From Shinella sp. PSBB067 (GTDB taxonomy: Bacteria; Pseudomonadota; Alphaproteobacteria; Rhizobiales; Rhizobiaceae), in NCBI RefSeq assembly GCF_016839145.1, contig NZ_CP069303.1, forward strand, positions 4,393,001-4,457,000: a stretch of DNA of 64,000 nt, read 5' to 3'. Made by a program: the position numbers and the translations under genes. The notes beneath the pieces were generated by a model, which saw only the letters and a list, made by a program, of their open reading frames with translations, was not told where the DNA came from and ran no database searches. Shown here piece by piece: positions 18,607 through 27,312 of the stretch (its first letter is position 1; every line of letters starts with the position of its first letter).

Positions 18607-19377
18607 TTACTGAGCGGCCGGCTGTTCCGTCGTGGTGCCCTGCGTCGCGCCGCCTTCGGCCGGAGCCGCGCCCTCGGTCGTGGTGGCCGCACCGCCTTCA
18701 GCCGGAGCTGCCGCGCCGTCCGTCGTGGCTGCCGCGCCGTCCTGCGTTGCCGCAGCGCCACCTTCGGTGGCCGCGCCGCCCTCGGCCGGGGCTGCGCCTT
18801 CCGTGGCGGCCGCGCCTTCGTTGGAGGCGGTCGGCAGCGGCGCCGGGTTGTCGGAGAGCGTGCGCAGGTAGGCGATCAGGTTGGCGCGCTCGTCGTCCTT
18901 CTTGAGGCCGGCGAAGCCCATGGCGGTGCCGGGAACGTGCTTCTTCGGCGCTTCGAGGAAGAAGTTCAGGTGGTCGAAGTCCCAGACGACCTTGTGGCCT
19001 TCGGAGAAGGTGGTCATGCCGGCGGAATAGCTGAAGCCCTCATGCGAGGCGATCGGGCGGTTGACGACATCCCAGAGGTTGGGGCCGACCTTGTTCGGTC
19101 CGCCCTTCTCTGGGGTGTGACAGCTCGCACATTTCTTGAAGACGGTTTCGCCTGCACCCGCGTCGGCGCTGGCGAGCAGGGTCGCGATCGGAACGGCTGC
19201 CGCCGCGGCCTCGCCGCCGCCTGCCGCCTCGCCGCCCGCTTCCTCGGCAACGATCGCGAAACCTTCCTTCTCGGGAGCGCCCGAATGGAAAATGCCTTCA
19301 GAAGCGATCGACACGGACATCAATACGAAGACGGTGCCGAGCAGGGCACCCACGCCCATGTTCACATAAGAGTTCAT
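18607..19377 (-). CDS. Membrane-anchored cytochrome c (CycM-like) with low-complexity tail
   Basis: A 256-residue class I c-type cytochrome. An N-terminal helix (about residues 5-27, [19 protein letters not shown]) anchors it to the inner membrane with the heme domain outside. Haem is bound at CASCH, with the methionine ligand in [10 protein letters not shown] and the domain ending [10 protein letters not shown]. This matches the CycM/cytochrome c552 group that carries electrons from the bc1 complex to cytochrome aa3 oxidase in rhizobia. The last 75 residues are an Ala/Gly/Thr/Glu-rich repeat tail (EGGAAT, APAEGGA units) not found in the core family. It is transcribed toward the shared terminator and stands divergent from kdsB. 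Confidence 0.9.
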   Translation of the reverse strand: MNSYVNMGVGALLGTVFVLMSVSIASEGIFHSGAPEKEGFAIVAEEAGGEAAGGGEAAAAAVPIATLLASADAGAGETVFKKCASCHTPEKGGPNKVGPNLWDVVNRPIASHEGFSYSAGMTTFSEGHKVVWDFDHLNFFLEAPKKHVPGTAMGFAGLKKDDERANLIAYLRTLSDNPAPLPTASNEGAAATEGAAPAEGGAATEGGAAATQDGAAATTDGAAAPAEGGAATTTEGAAPAEGGATQGTTTEQPAAQ

Positions 19378-19529
19378 CCAAACGCTCCCCTAGCAACCGG
19401 CGGACCTGATACCGGCCAGTCTTGAAATCGCGCGGAACCTATGTCTTTTGCTGCTTCGTTGCAACAGTGATTGTAGCCCCCGCACTGAGACTTTTTGACA
19501 CTTTTCCAGGGGGTTTTGAAGGGCCTGAG

Positions 19530-20285
19530 ATGAATCGCGCCAATTTTGACAAGACCCTCGTGCTCATACCGGCGCGCATGGCCTCGACCCGGCTTCCCGG
19601 CAAGCCGCTTGCCGATATTGCCGGCCTGCCGATGATCGTGCAGGTTGCGCGCCGGGCCGCGGCGGCCGATGTCGGCCGCGTCGTCGTCGCCGTCGATCAC
19701 CAGGACATCTTCGATGCCGTCGTCGCGGCGGGTTTTGCGGCGGTGATGACCCGGGTCGACCACCAGTCCGGCTCCGACCGCATCCACGAGGCGCTGGCGA
19801 AGAGCGACCCGGAAGGCCGCGCCGAGGTCGTCATCAACGTCCAGGGCGACCTGCCGACCATCGACCCGGAAACCATCCGCGCCGCCCTGCGCCCGCTGGA
19901 AAATGCCGCGACCGACATCGCGACGCTGACGACAGAGATCCGCGACGAGCACGAGAAGACCAATCCCAACGTGGTCAAGGTCGTCGGCTCGCCCATCGGC
20001 GAAAGCCGCCTGCGCGCGCTCTATTTCACGCGCGCGACCGCGCCCCACGGCAACGGCCCGCTCTACCACCACATCGGCCTTTATGCCTACCGCCGCAAGG
20101 CGCTGGAGACCTTCGTGACGCTGCCGCCCTCGACGCTGGAAAGGCGGGAATCGCTGGAGCAGCTTCGGGCGCTGGAGGCGGGCATGCGCATCGATGCGGA
20201 GATCGTTGACACCGTTCCGCTCGGTGTCGATACTCCCGCCGACCTCGAAAAGGCCCGCGCGATGCTCGCCGCCCATCCCATCTGA
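19530..20285 (+). CDS. kdsB: 3-deoxy-manno-octulosonate cytidylyltransferase
   Basis: A 251-residue CMP-KDO synthetase that activates KDO with CTP for LPS inner-core synthesis. The CTP-binding front, [19 protein letters not shown], is the family signature. Further marks are [27 protein letters not shown] and [18 protein letters not shown] with [14 protein letters not shown]. The open frame extends upstream to 19422, but the conserved start at ATG 19530 gives the normal length, so the longer version is rejected. The pheA gene follows after 14 bp, which suggests co-transcription. Confidence 0.95.
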   Translation: MNRANFDKTLVLIPARMASTRLPGKPLADIAGLPMIVQVARRAAAADVGRVVVAVDHQDIFDAVVAAGFAAVMTRVDHQSGSDRIHEALAKSDPEGRAEVVINVQGDLPTIDPETIRAALRPLENAATDIATLTTEIRDEHEKTNPNVVKVVGSPIGESRLRALYFTRATAPHGNGPLYHHIGLYAYRRKALETFVTLPPSTLERRESLEQLRALEAGMRIDAEIVDTVPLGVDTPADLEKARAMLAAHPI

Positions 20286-20299
20286 CACGGATACCTGCC

Positions 20300-21151
20300 A
20301 TGATCATGAAGACCAACAAGATCGCCTTCCAGGGCGAGTTCGGCGCGAATTCCGACATGGCAAGCCGCGACATGTTCCCGAACATGGAGCCGCTGCCGTG
20401 CCAGACCTTCGAGGATGCGTTCCTCGCCGTCGAGAACGGCGATGCCGACCTCGGCATGATCCCGATCGAGAACACGATTGCCGGCCGCGTCGCCGACATC
20501 CACCATCTCCTGCCGGAATCGCGCCTGCACATCGTCGGCGAATATTTCATGCCGATCCGCTTCCAGCTCATGGTGTTGCCGGGCGTGACGAAGGACGAGG
20601 TGCGCACGGTCCACAGCCATATCCACGCGCTCGGCCAGTGCCGCAAGATCGTCCGCCTCAACGGCTGGAAGCCGGTGATCGCCGGCGACACGGCGGGCGC
20701 GGCCAAGCTCGTCTCGGAGACCGGCGACCGCACCATGGCGGCGCTCGCCCCGCGCCTTGCCGCCGACCTCTACGGCCTGTCGATCATCGCCGAGAATGTC
20801 GAGGACACGGAGAGCAACGTCACGCGCTTCGTCGTGCTCTCGCGCGATCCGGTGCCTGTCGTGCGCGACGGCGACGAGATCATCGTCACCACCTTCGTCT
20901 TCAACGTGCGCAACATCCCGGCCGCGCTCTACAAGGCGATGGGCGGCTTCGCCACCAACGGCATCAACATGACGAAGCTGGAAAGCTACCAGATCGGCGG
21001 CAAGTTCTACGCCACGCAGTTCTATGCCGATATCGAGGGCCATCCGGACGACCTGCCGGTGCGCCGCGCGCTGGAGGAACTGCGCTTCTTCTCGGAAAAG
21101 GTCCGCATCCTCGGCACCTATCGCGCCCATCCGATGCGCAGCGCATTCTGA
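20300..21151 (+). CDS. pheA: Prephenate dehydratase
   Basis: A 283-residue monofunctional enzyme converting prephenate to phenylpyruvate in phenylalanine synthesis. The catalytic domain has AFQGEFGANSDMA, VENGDADLGMIPIENTIAGRV and the active-site Thr-Arg in SNVTRFVVLSRDPV. A C-terminal ACT domain (about residues 195-275, TTFVFNVRNIPAALYKAMGG and KLESYQIGGKFY) would bind phenylalanine for feedback inhibition. There is no chorismate mutase domain, as is usual in rhizobia. It starts at ATG 20300 with a second ATG two codons later. It follows kdsB closely. Confidence 0.95.
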   Translation: MIMKTNKIAFQGEFGANSDMASRDMFPNMEPLPCQTFEDAFLAVENGDADLGMIPIENTIAGRVADIHHLLPESRLHIVGEYFMPIRFQLMVLPGVTKDEVRTVHSHIHALGQCRKIVRLNGWKPVIAGDTAGAAKLVSETGDRTMAALAPRLAADLYGLSIIAENVEDTESNVTRFVVLSRDPVPVVRDGDEIIVTTFVFNVRNIPAALYKAMGGFATNGINMTKLESYQIGGKFYATQFYADIEGHPDDLPVRRALEELRFFSEKVRILGTYRAHPMRSAF

Positions 21152-21187
21152 ACGATCCGCCCGAACTTGACGATTGTCAGGTAGGGC

Positions 21188-21212
21188 GGAACCACGCCGC
21201 CCTGCGGGCATT
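21188..21212 (+). promoter_or_regulatory. Candidate EcfG/RpoE2-type general-stress promoter
   Basis: GGAAC (21188-21192), 18 bp, then TT (21211-21212), fits the GGAAC-N18/19-TT pattern of rhizobial general-stress sigma factor promoters. It sits about 45 bp before the start of the small membrane protein gene. Motif match only. Confidence 0.35.
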
Positions 21213-21234
21213 TCCCAATGGAAAGGAGATGCCC

Positions 21235-21471
21235 ATGCGCACGATCACTTACATTACCATTCTCGTGTCGATGATGGTGAATGCCGTCGTCTTCGGTGCC
21301 GGCACCATCGCCATCCTCACCGTTCCCGTCCTCAACGAGTACGCGAAATACCTGCTGCCGGCCTGGATCGTCGTCACCTTCCTCGTCAGCCCGGTCATCG
21401 CGCGCTTCATGGCGCCGAGCCTCAGGCTGCGCGAGCACCCCGGCGACCAGCCGCATTTCAGCCTGCGCTGA
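21235..21471 (+). CDS. Small two-helix membrane protein
   Basis: A 78-residue protein with two hydrophobic helices, about residues 6-28 (ITILVSMMVNAVVFGAGTIA) and 38-57 (YLLPAWIVVTFLVSPVIA), and a short polar tail with RLREHPGD. The frame also offers an ATG at 21229, but the AAAGGAG ribosome site at 21222-21228 is spaced properly only for 21235. It faces the convergent nudC gene, the two stops being adjacent. A candidate GGAAC stress promoter lies upstream. I do not recognise a function; similar small proteins are common and uncharacterised in rhizobia. Confidence 0.7.
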   Translation: MRTITYITILVSMMVNAVVFGAGTIAILTVPVLNEYAKYLLPAWIVVTFLVSPVIARFMAPSLRLREHPGDQPHFSLR

Positions 21472-22446
21472 TCAGCCGTCCCAGTCCAGCCAGTCGCGCA
21501 TCAGCCGGTGCGCGATGGCACCCTTCGGCGGCGGGGTGGTCATGCCGGGCGTCACCCCGGACAGGGCGCTGCGGGCGATCATCGCCGCCGTTTCCTCGCG
21601 GGTGAACCAGCGGCAATCCTCCAGTTCCCGCTCGTCGCGGCGTATGTCGAAGGAGATCGCCTCGCCATAGCAGCCGATCATCAGCGAATGCGGCATCGGC
21701 CAGGGCTGCGAGGCGTGGTAGCGCACGCGGCCGACCCGGATGCCGGATTCCTCGAAGGTCTCGCGGCGCACGGTATGCTCGATCGTCTCGCCCGGTTCCA
21801 GGAAGCCGGCAAGGCAGGAATACATGCCCTCCGGGAAATGCGGCGAGCGGCCGAGCAGGCAAAGGTCCCGCTCGATATCGATGACCAGCATGATCGCGAC
21901 CGGGTCGGTGCGCGGGAAGATCGTGTGGCCGCAGGCCTCGCAGACGCGGCGGTAGCCGCCGATCTCCGGGCGGGTCGGAGCGCCGCACTTGCCGCAGAAG
22001 CGGTTGTTGCCGTTCCAGGTCATCAGGCTGGAGGCCTGGGCGAACTGGCCGAGCAGGTCGTCGTCGAGCATCTGCTGGCGGTAGAGCGTGCGCCCGTCGG
22101 ACGCCTTCAGCGGCTCCTGCAGCGTATCGGGATCGGCCTTGACGGGGATCGCCAGCCGCGGCTCGCCGTTCTTCAGGTAGCCGAGCAGGATGGCGTCCTC
22201 CGGCATCGGGCCGAGTTCGGCAAGCTCGTAGGGGGCGAAGAGCGGATCGATGATCTTCTCGTCGTGCTTGACGACCAGCTTGCCGCCGGCCAGCGCGAAG
22301 GCATGCACGTTCTCCGCCCTGAAAGCCTGCTCCAGGCAGTCCGGCGCGCGGTGCTCCGACTGGCGGTCGAGGCTGTTTTCCGCAAAGGCCACCATGGTGC
22401 TGGGTTCCGGATGCGGGCGGTAGAGATCGAAAAGCGATGGCTTCAT
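21472..22446 (-). CDS. nudC: NAD(+)/NADH diphosphatase NudC
   Basis: A 324-residue Nudix hydrolase that splits NADH to NMNH and AMP and can decap NAD-capped RNA. It contains the four-cysteine zinc ribbon (CGKCGAPT and CEACGHTIFPR), FPRTDPVAIMLV, a complete Nudix box (G-x5-E-x7-RE-x2-EE-x-G at GFLEPGETIEH...RRETFEESG) and the NudC-specific SQPWPMPHSLMIG motif that distinguishes it from other Nudix proteins. The start overlaps the stop of the HIT gene (ATGA), so the two are translated together. It converges with the small membrane protein gene. Confidence 0.95.
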   Translation of the reverse strand: MKPSLFDLYRPHPEPSTMVAFAENSLDRQSEHRAPDCLEQAFRAENVHAFALAGGKLVVKHDEKIIDPLFAPYELAELGPMPEDAILLGYLKNGEPRLAIPVKADPDTLQEPLKASDGRTLYRQQMLDDDLLGQFAQASSLMTWNGNNRFCGKCGAPTRPEIGGYRRVCEACGHTIFPRTDPVAIMLVIDIERDLCLLGRSPHFPEGMYSCLAGFLEPGETIEHTVRRETFEESGIRVGRVRYHASQPWPMPHSLMIGCYGEAISFDIRRDERELEDCRWFTREETAAMIARSALSGVTPGMTTPPPKGAIAHRLMRDWLDWDG

Positions 22447-22868
22447 GGGGTCAGTGCGTCCAGCAGCTTGGCGGCGAAGGCCTTGGTTTCCTCGGCCGAG
22501 CGCGGCTCGGCGGTGCCGTGGCCCCAGACGGGGCCGGGCCAGTTCGGGTCGCCCTCGCTGCGCGCGACGACATGGACATGGAGCTGGCGGACGATGTTGC
22601 CGAGCGCGCCGGTGTTGATCTTCGTCGCGCCGGTCACCGTCTTCAGCGCCTCGGCCACGAGATTGGTCTCGAAGGTCAGCATGGTCTGGTCGAGCGGCGT
22701 CAGGTCGAAGACCTCGCTGACATCCGCGCGCTGCGGCACGAGCACCAGCCAGGGCCAGCGCCTGTCCTTCATGAGGCGCAATTCGCACAGGCCGATCCTC
22801 GTTACGAGATCGCTGTCGCGAACCAGCCGTTCGTCGGGTCGAAAATCGCTCAAGGGGCCCTCCCGCAT
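22443..22868 (-). CDS. HIT-family nucleotide-binding protein
   Basis: A 141-residue protein of the histidine-triad superfamily, recognised by LHVHVVARSEGD (H-x-H-x-x pattern) near the C-terminus, LVLVPQRADVSEVFDL and the INTGALGNIVRQLH helix-loop. HIT enzymes are nucleotide hydrolases or transferases; this branch, found beside nudC in rhizobia, has no fixed substrate. The final triad histidine is not in the classic H-x-H-x-H-x-x spacing: the third place is valine-alanine-arginine, so activity may differ. Its stop overlaps the nudC start. Confidence 0.85.
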   Translation of the reverse strand: MREGPLSDFRPDERLVRDSDLVTRIGLCELRLMKDRRWPWLVLVPQRADVSEVFDLTPLDQTMLTFETNLVAEALKTVTGATKINTGALGNIVRQLHVHVVARSEGDPNWPGPVWGHGTAEPRSAEETKAFAAKLLDALTP

Positions 22869-22976
22869 GCTCGTTGCAACGCACTACCGGCAAAAGCTCA
22901 AGGCGGTTTTGCGTCCGGAACGGACGATTCATGCCACGCACCCGATTTCGCTCCAACAGTTTTTTATCGCCTCCGC

Positions 22977-23005
22977 TTGCATTCGGATGGAATATTGCCG
23001 ATATG
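22977..23005 (+). promoter_or_regulatory. Likely promoter of the SRP RNA
   Basis: TTGCAT (22977-22982), 17 bp, GATATG (23000-23005). It would start transcription at about 23011, which is exactly where the SRP RNA helix begins. Confidence 0.5.
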
Positions 23006-23010
23006 GGGAG

Positions 23011-23110
23011 CGGGAGGTTGGTGGTGGACGAGCCACTCGCCAACCGGGTCAGGTCCGGAAGGAAGCAGCCCTAACGAGCCCCGGCACGGGTCATCGTGCC
23101 AGCCTCCCAC
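23011..23110 (+). ncRNA. ffs: Bacterial small SRP RNA (4.5S)
   Basis: The terminal helix GGGAGGTTGG (23012-23021) pairs with CCAGCCTCCC (23099-23108). The hallmark domain IV internal loop and tetraloop region reads GGTCAGGTCCGGAAGGAAGC (within 23047-23066), with the GGAA tetraloop and the AGCAGCC symmetric side, the Ffh binding site. It is about 100 nt, the bacterial short type. It lies just upstream of dnaX, a synteny conserved in alphaproteobacteria. Confidence 0.95.
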
Positions 23111-23154
23111 CTTTCCGTCCTGTCGGGACAGACGTTCGATTAACGGCAGGGTCG

Positions 23155-25029
23155 ATGAGCGACGCAACCTCAAATCCGTCCACCGAGAAGCCGGCCGCCT
23201 ACCGGGTGCTTGCCCGCAAGTATCGCCCGAAGGACTTCTCCGACCTCATGGTCGGCCAGGAGCCGATGGTCCGCACGCTGACCAACGCCTTCGAGACCGG
23301 CCGCATCGCCCAGGCCTACATGCTGACCGGCGTGCGCGGCGTCGGCAAGACGACGACCGCCCGCATCCTCGCCCGCGCGCTGAACTACAAGACATCAGAG
23401 ATCGACAAGCCGACCATCGACCTTCGCGTGCCCGGCGAGCACTGCCAGGCGATCATGGAAGGCCGGCATGTCGACGTCATCGAGATGGACGCCGCCTCCC
23501 ATACCGGCATCGACGACATCAGAGAGATCATCGAGCAGGTGCGCTACCGCCCCGTCTCGGCGCGCTATAAAGTCTATATCATCGACGAAGTGCACATGCT
23601 CTCCACGCAGGCCTTCAACGGTCTCTTGAAGACGCTGGAAGAACCGCCGGAGCATGTGAAGTTCATCTTCGCGACGACGGAAATCCGGAAAGTGCCGATC
23701 ACCGTCCTGTCGCGCTGCCAGCGCTTCGACCTGCGCCGCATCGGCGCGTCGGATCTCGTCGGCCTCTTCACCACCATCCTCGGCAAGGAAGGCGTCGAAT
23801 TCGAGCCGGATGCGCTCGCCATGGTCGCCCGCGCCGCCGAGGGGTCGGCGCGCGACGGCCTGTCGCTGCTCGACCAAGCGATCGCCCATGGCGCGGGCCG
23901 TGTCGAGGTGGAGGCCGTGCGCTCCATGCTCGGCCTTGCCGACCGCGCCCGCATCGTCGATCTCTTCGAGCATGTCGTGAAGGGCGATGCGGCGGCGGCG
24001 CTGGCCGAATTCGCCGCGCAGTACGAGGCGGGCGCCAGCCCCTCGGTCGTCCTCACCGACCTTGCCGACTTCACCCATCTCGTCACCCGCATGAAATATG
24101 TGCCCGACGCTGCCGGCGACCAGTCGCTGAGCGAGATCGAGCGCACGCGCGGCGTCGAGTTCGCCAATTCCATCGCCGTCACCGCGCTTTCGCGCATGTG
24201 GCAGATGTTGCTGAAGGGCATCCAGGAAACGGAAGCCTCCAGCCGCCCGGCGGGCGCCGCCGAGATGGTCATCATCCGCCTTGCCCACGCCGCCAACCTT
24301 CCCTCGCCGGAAGAGGCCGCGCGCCGGCTTGCCGAGCTTTCGAACGGCGAGGGCGGCGGCAATGGCGGCCGCGCGCCGCAATCCGGCGGTTCTTCCGGCC
24401 AGCCCTCGGCGCAGGCGTCCGTTTCCGCCGTCGCGCGCCAGCCGGATGCACCGCTACGCGCCCAGTCGAACGGCGCGACCATGTTGCGCGCCGTGCCGCA
24501 GGCCGAGCCGACGCCCCAGCCCGTCGGCCGCACCGAGGCCGCTCCCGCCGAACAGCCGGCAGCAACGCCGAAAGTGCCGGTCAATTCGCTCTCCGACATC
24601 GCCGATCTCTGCACGAAGAACCGCGACATCCGCCTGCGCGCCCTCGTGCGCGCCTTTGTCCGTCCCGTGAGCGTCGAGCCCGGCAAGCTGGAAATCGGCC
24701 TTGCCCCGGATGCGCCGAAATCGCTCGTCGCCGATCTCCAGAACCGGCTCGTCGAATGGACGGGCATGCGCTGGCTGGTGATCCTCTCGCGCGAAGCCGG
24801 CGGGCCGACCCTGTCGGAAGCCGAAACCATGGCGCAGGAAGCGCGCGTCGCCGATGCGCGCCAGGACCCCGACGTCGCCGCCATCCTGCAGCGCTTCCCC
24901 GGTGCGAAGATCACCGACGTGCGCATCAAGGTGCAGGAAACGGAAGACGAGGCCGAGACCGTCGAGGCCGTGGCCGCCGCCGAATCCGCCGAGGGCGACA
25001 TCCTGCCCGGCGACGATATCGAACATTAA
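23155..25029 (+). CDS. dnaX: DNA polymerase III subunit gamma/tau
   Basis: A 624-residue clamp-loader ATPase. It begins after a short polar leader with [20 protein letters not shown], followed by the Walker [14 protein letters not shown], Walker [10 protein letters not shown], sensor [15 protein letters not shown] and [10 protein letters not shown]. Domain III follows, then an Ala/Pro-rich linker (about residues 400-475) and a C-terminal tau part that would contact the polymerase alpha subunit and helicase. The frame is open far upstream, but ATG 23155 lies behind the SRP RNA and gives the conserved N-terminus. I see no A6G slippery site, so a separate gamma form by frameshift is not evident. 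ybaB follows 28 bp later. Confidence 0.95.
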   Translation: MSDATSNPSTEKPAAYRVLARKYRPKDFSDLMVGQEPMVRTLTNAFETGRIAQAYMLTGVRGVGKTTTARILARALNYKTSEIDKPTIDLRVPGEHCQAIMEGRHVDVIEMDAASHTGIDDIREIIEQVRYRPVSARYKVYIIDEVHMLSTQAFNGLLKTLEEPPEHVKFIFATTEIRKVPITVLSRCQRFDLRRIGASDLVGLFTTILGKEGVEFEPDALAMVARAAEGSARDGLSLLDQAIAHGAGRVEVEAVRSMLGLADRARIVDLFEHVVKGDAAAALAEFAAQYEAGASPSVVLTDLADFTHLVTRMKYVPDAAGDQSLSEIERTRGVEFANSIAVTALSRMWQMLLKGIQETEASSRPAGAAEMVIIRLAHAANLPSPEEAARRLAELSNGEGGGNGGRAPQSGGSSGQPSAQASVSAVARQPDAPLRAQSNGATMLRAVPQAEPTPQPVGRTEAAPAEQPAATPKVPVNSLSDIADLCTKNRDIRLRALVRAFVRPVSVEPGKLEIGLAPDAPKSLVADLQNRLVEWTGMRWLVILSREAGGPTLSEAETMAQEARVADARQDPDVAAILQRFPGAKITDVRIKVQETEDEAETVEAVAAAESAEGDILPGDDIEH

Positions 25030-25057
25030 AATAGTTAGAGACGAAGAGGAGAGGCCG

Positions 25058-25381
25058 ATGCGCGACATCATGGGCATGATGGGCAAGGTCAAGGAAATGC
25101 AGGCCAAGATGGAGAAGATGCAGGAGGAGATCGCCGCGCTCGAAGTGAGCGGCACCTCCGGCGGTGGCCTCGTCTCCGTCACGCTCGACGGCAAGGGCAC
25201 GCTCAAGGGCCTGAAGATCGATCCCTCGCTCTTCAAGGAAGACGATGTCGAGATCCTCGAGGACCTGATCGTCGCCGCCCACAAGGACGCCAAGGACAAG
25301 GCCGAGGCCGAGGCTGCCGAGAAGACCAAGGCGCTGACCGCCGGCCTGCCGATCCCGCCCGGCTTCAAACTGCCGTTCTGA
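25058..25381 (+). CDS. ybaB: Nucleoid-associated protein YbaB/EbfC
   Basis: A 107-residue DNA-binding protein of the YbaB/EbfC family, forming tweezers-like dimers on DNA. The sequence shows [20 protein letters not shown] as the long first helix, then the conserved [21 protein letters not shown] sheet (split here as GGGLVSV and [13 protein letters not shown]) and [20 protein letters not shown] second helix, ending [10 protein letters not shown]. It follows dnaX, as in most bacteria where dnaX-ybaB-recR form a unit; here two genes separate it from recR. Confidence 0.95.
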   Translation: MRDIMGMMGKVKEMQAKMEKMQEEIAALEVSGTSGGGLVSVTLDGKGTLKGLKIDPSLFKEDDVEILEDLIVAAHKDAKDKAEAEAAEKTKALTAGLPIPPGFKLPF

Positions 25382-25415
25382 TCCTGTAGGTTTAGGGCTC
25401 CGAGGAGGAATTCCC

Positions 25416-26027
25416 ATGAGCCTGACGACCCTGCTTGTCTTTGCTGGCGCGCTGATGATGGCGGCCGGCTCGCCCGGCCCGAGCATCGCCGCTCTGGTCG
25501 CCCGCGTGCTGTCCCGCGGGCCGAGAGACGTGCTTCCCTTCCTCGCCGCCATGTGGATCGGCGAAGGCGTCTGGCTCACCTGTGCCGTGCTCGGCCTTGC
25601 CGCCATCGCCGAGACCTTCCAGGCCGCTTTCGTCGCCATCAAGTGGCTCGGTGTCGCCTACCTGCTCTATCTCGCCTGGAAGATGTGGTCCGCGCCGGCC
25701 GATACGGGCGAGGAGGCCTTGCCCGAGGCGCGCTCGGGCGCAAAGCTCTTCTTGGCCGGGCTGACGGTGACGCTCGGCAATCCCAAGATCATGATGTTCT
25801 ATGTCGCGCTGCTGCCGGCGATCATCGATCTTAGCGCCGTCACGCTCGCCGGCTGGGCGGAGCTGGTGGCGACCATGTTCGTCGTGCTCGTCGCCATCGA
25901 TCTCGCCTGGGTCTTCCTCGCTTCGCGCGCCCGTCTCTTCCTGAGGAGCCCGCGCGCCGTGCGCATCGCAAACCGCGTCAGCGCCGGCACCATGGCCGGT
26001 GCCGCGGCCGCCATCGCCACCCGCTGA
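25416..26027 (+). CDS. LysE/RhtB-family amino-acid exporter
   Basis: A 203-residue membrane protein of the LysE translocator family, about six hydrophobic helices. The family signature is at the start: MAAGSPGPSIAALVARVLSRG, with later VAYLLYLAWKMW and LAGLTVTLGNPKIMMFYVALLP. Such proteins export amino acids or homoserine lactones by proton exchange; the substrate is not defined by sequence. The start at ATG 25416 has an excellent GAGGAGG ribosome site. It lies between ybaB and recR and points toward the MOSC gene on the other strand. Confidence 0.9.
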   Translation: MSLTTLLVFAGALMMAAGSPGPSIAALVARVLSRGPRDVLPFLAAMWIGEGVWLTCAVLGLAAIAETFQAAFVAIKWLGVAYLLYLAWKMWSAPADTGEEALPEARSGAKLFLAGLTVTLGNPKIMMFYVALLPAIIDLSAVTLAGWAELVATMFVVLVAIDLAWVFLASRARLFLRSPRAVRIANRVSAGTMAGAAAAIATR

Positions 26028-26705
26028 TCAGCCGGTGAGCGCCGCGCGCAGCTTGTCGTTGATCGGCGCGGCGAGATAGCGGAGGCGGTCCTCCTCGGCA
26101 AGGTTCTTGCCGTAGGTGCGCAGCAGCTCCGGCATGGTGACGGGCTCGCCGTCGAAGGGCGTGTAGGTCACGGCATCGCCGGCCTGGATGACGCCGTCCC
26201 GCAGGACGCGGCAATAGAAGCCCGGCCGGCCCGCCTGCATGAAGCGTTTCGCAAAGGCCGGATCGCCCATCCGGGCGGTCAGCGTGTTGCAGGGAATGCG
26301 GGTGGAGGTCACTTCGAGGAGCACGCTCTCCGTCTCGAACCGGTCGCCGACGGAAACACTGCGGCTGTCGACGCCCGAGATGACGAGGTTTTCGCCGAAG
26401 GTGCCGGGCGCGACGGTGCGGCCGAGCTCCTTCGACCACCAGTCGAGATCGACGGAGCCGAGGCCGTAGACCGCCTGTTCCGGCCCGCCATGGTGTTTGC
26501 GGTTGCAGATGGCGTCGCCCAGAAGGCCCTCGCGGTCGACGACCACGGCCGCATCGGTCGGCGTCTTGAAAATGCCGGTCTTGTAGCTTTTGCCGGGAAC
26601 CGGCCGGGCAAGGCCCGTGCATACCGCGACTATCCTGATCAGTGCTGCCTCCCGCGAGGTGGATTCCGTTTCCCCTTGATATGGGCTAGATACCGGCAAT
26701 GGCAA
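26028..26705 (-). CDS. MOSC-domain protein (YiiM-like)
   Basis: A MOSC-domain protein of up to 225 residues. It shows [11 protein letters not shown], the [22 protein letters not shown] motif in parts ([19 protein letters not shown]), [12 protein letters not shown] and the conserved cysteine in [15 protein letters not shown], which in MOSC proteins handles molybdenum-bound sulphur. Relatives include YiiM, which detoxifies N-hydroxylated bases with Mo cofactor. There is no early ATG: the frame opens at TTG 26705 or TTG 26699, which overlap the divergent recR start, so the true start is uncertain and may be near 26640 at a CTG or ATC. It converges with the LysE gene. Confidence 0.8.
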   Translation of the reverse strand: MPLPVSSPYQGETESTSREAALIRIVAVCTGLARPVPGKSYKTGIFKTPTDAAVVVDREGLLGDAICNRKHHGGPEQAVYGLGSVDLDWWSKELGRTVAPGTFGENLVISGVDSRSVSVGDRFETESVLLEVTSTRIPCNTLTARMGDPAFAKRFMQAGRPGFYCRVLRDGVIQAGDAVTYTPFDGEPVTMPELLRTYGKNLAEEDRLRYLAAPINDKLRAALTG

Positions 26706-27304
26706 AACGAGTCACCGGCCCCGAAATCGAAAAACTCATCCAGCTTCTGGCGAAGGTGCCGGGCCTCGGGCCCCGCTCGGCGCGCCGCGCGGCGCTGCAT
26801 CTCGTCAAGAAGAAGGACCAGCTTCTCGGCCCCCTCGCCGAGGCGATGGGCGAGGCGCATCGCAAGGTGCGCATCTGCTCCTGCTGCGGCAATGTCGATA
26901 CCAGCGATCCCTGCACGGTCTGTACCGATGTGCGGCGCGACCAGTCGGTCATCATCGTCGTCGAGGACGTCTCCGACCTCTGGGCGCTGGAGCGCGCCGG
27001 GGCGATGAACGCGGCCTACCACGTTCTCGGCGGCACGCTCTCGCCGCTCGACGGCGTCGGGCCGGACGACCTCAACATCCGCGGCCTCGTCGACCGGGTG
27101 GCGAAAGGGGACGTGCGCGAGCTGATCATCGCCGTCAACGCGACCGTCGAGGGCCAGACGACGGCGCACTACATCACCGACCAGCTCTCCGGCCTCGATG
27201 TGAAGATCACGCGGCTCGCCCACGGCGTGCCGGTCGGCGGCGAGCTCGACTATCTCGACGAAGGCACCCTGACGGCGGCGCTGCGCGCCCGCACGGCGAT
27301 CTGA
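26699..27304 (+). CDS. recR: Recombination mediator protein RecR
   Basis: A 201-residue RecF-pathway protein. It has the helix-hairpin-helix [14 protein letters not shown], a C4 zinc finger (CSCCGN and CTVC), and the Toprim domain with [32 protein letters not shown] and [17 protein letters not shown]. RecR with RecO loads RecA at gaps. Length and order are standard. The transglycosylase gene follows eight bases after the stop, and the oppositely directed MOSC gene abuts its start. Confidence 0.95.
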   Translation: MAKRVTGPEIEKLIQLLAKVPGLGPRSARRAALHLVKKKDQLLGPLAEAMGEAHRKVRICSCCGNVDTSDPCTVCTDVRRDQSVIIVVEDVSDLWALERAGAMNAAYHVLGGTLSPLDGVGPDDLNIRGLVDRVAKGDVRELIIAVNATVEGQTTAHYITDQLSGLDVKITRLAHGVPVGGELDYLDEGTLTAALRARTAI

Positions 27305-27312
27305 GGAGACCC

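Noticed and set aside
19422..19529. Extended N-terminus for kdsB
   Set aside because: The additional 36 residues are not conserved in the family and lie in the divergent promoter region.
23155..25029. Programmed frameshift in dnaX
   Set aside because: No A6G-type slippery run with a following stem was found in this GC-rich gene.
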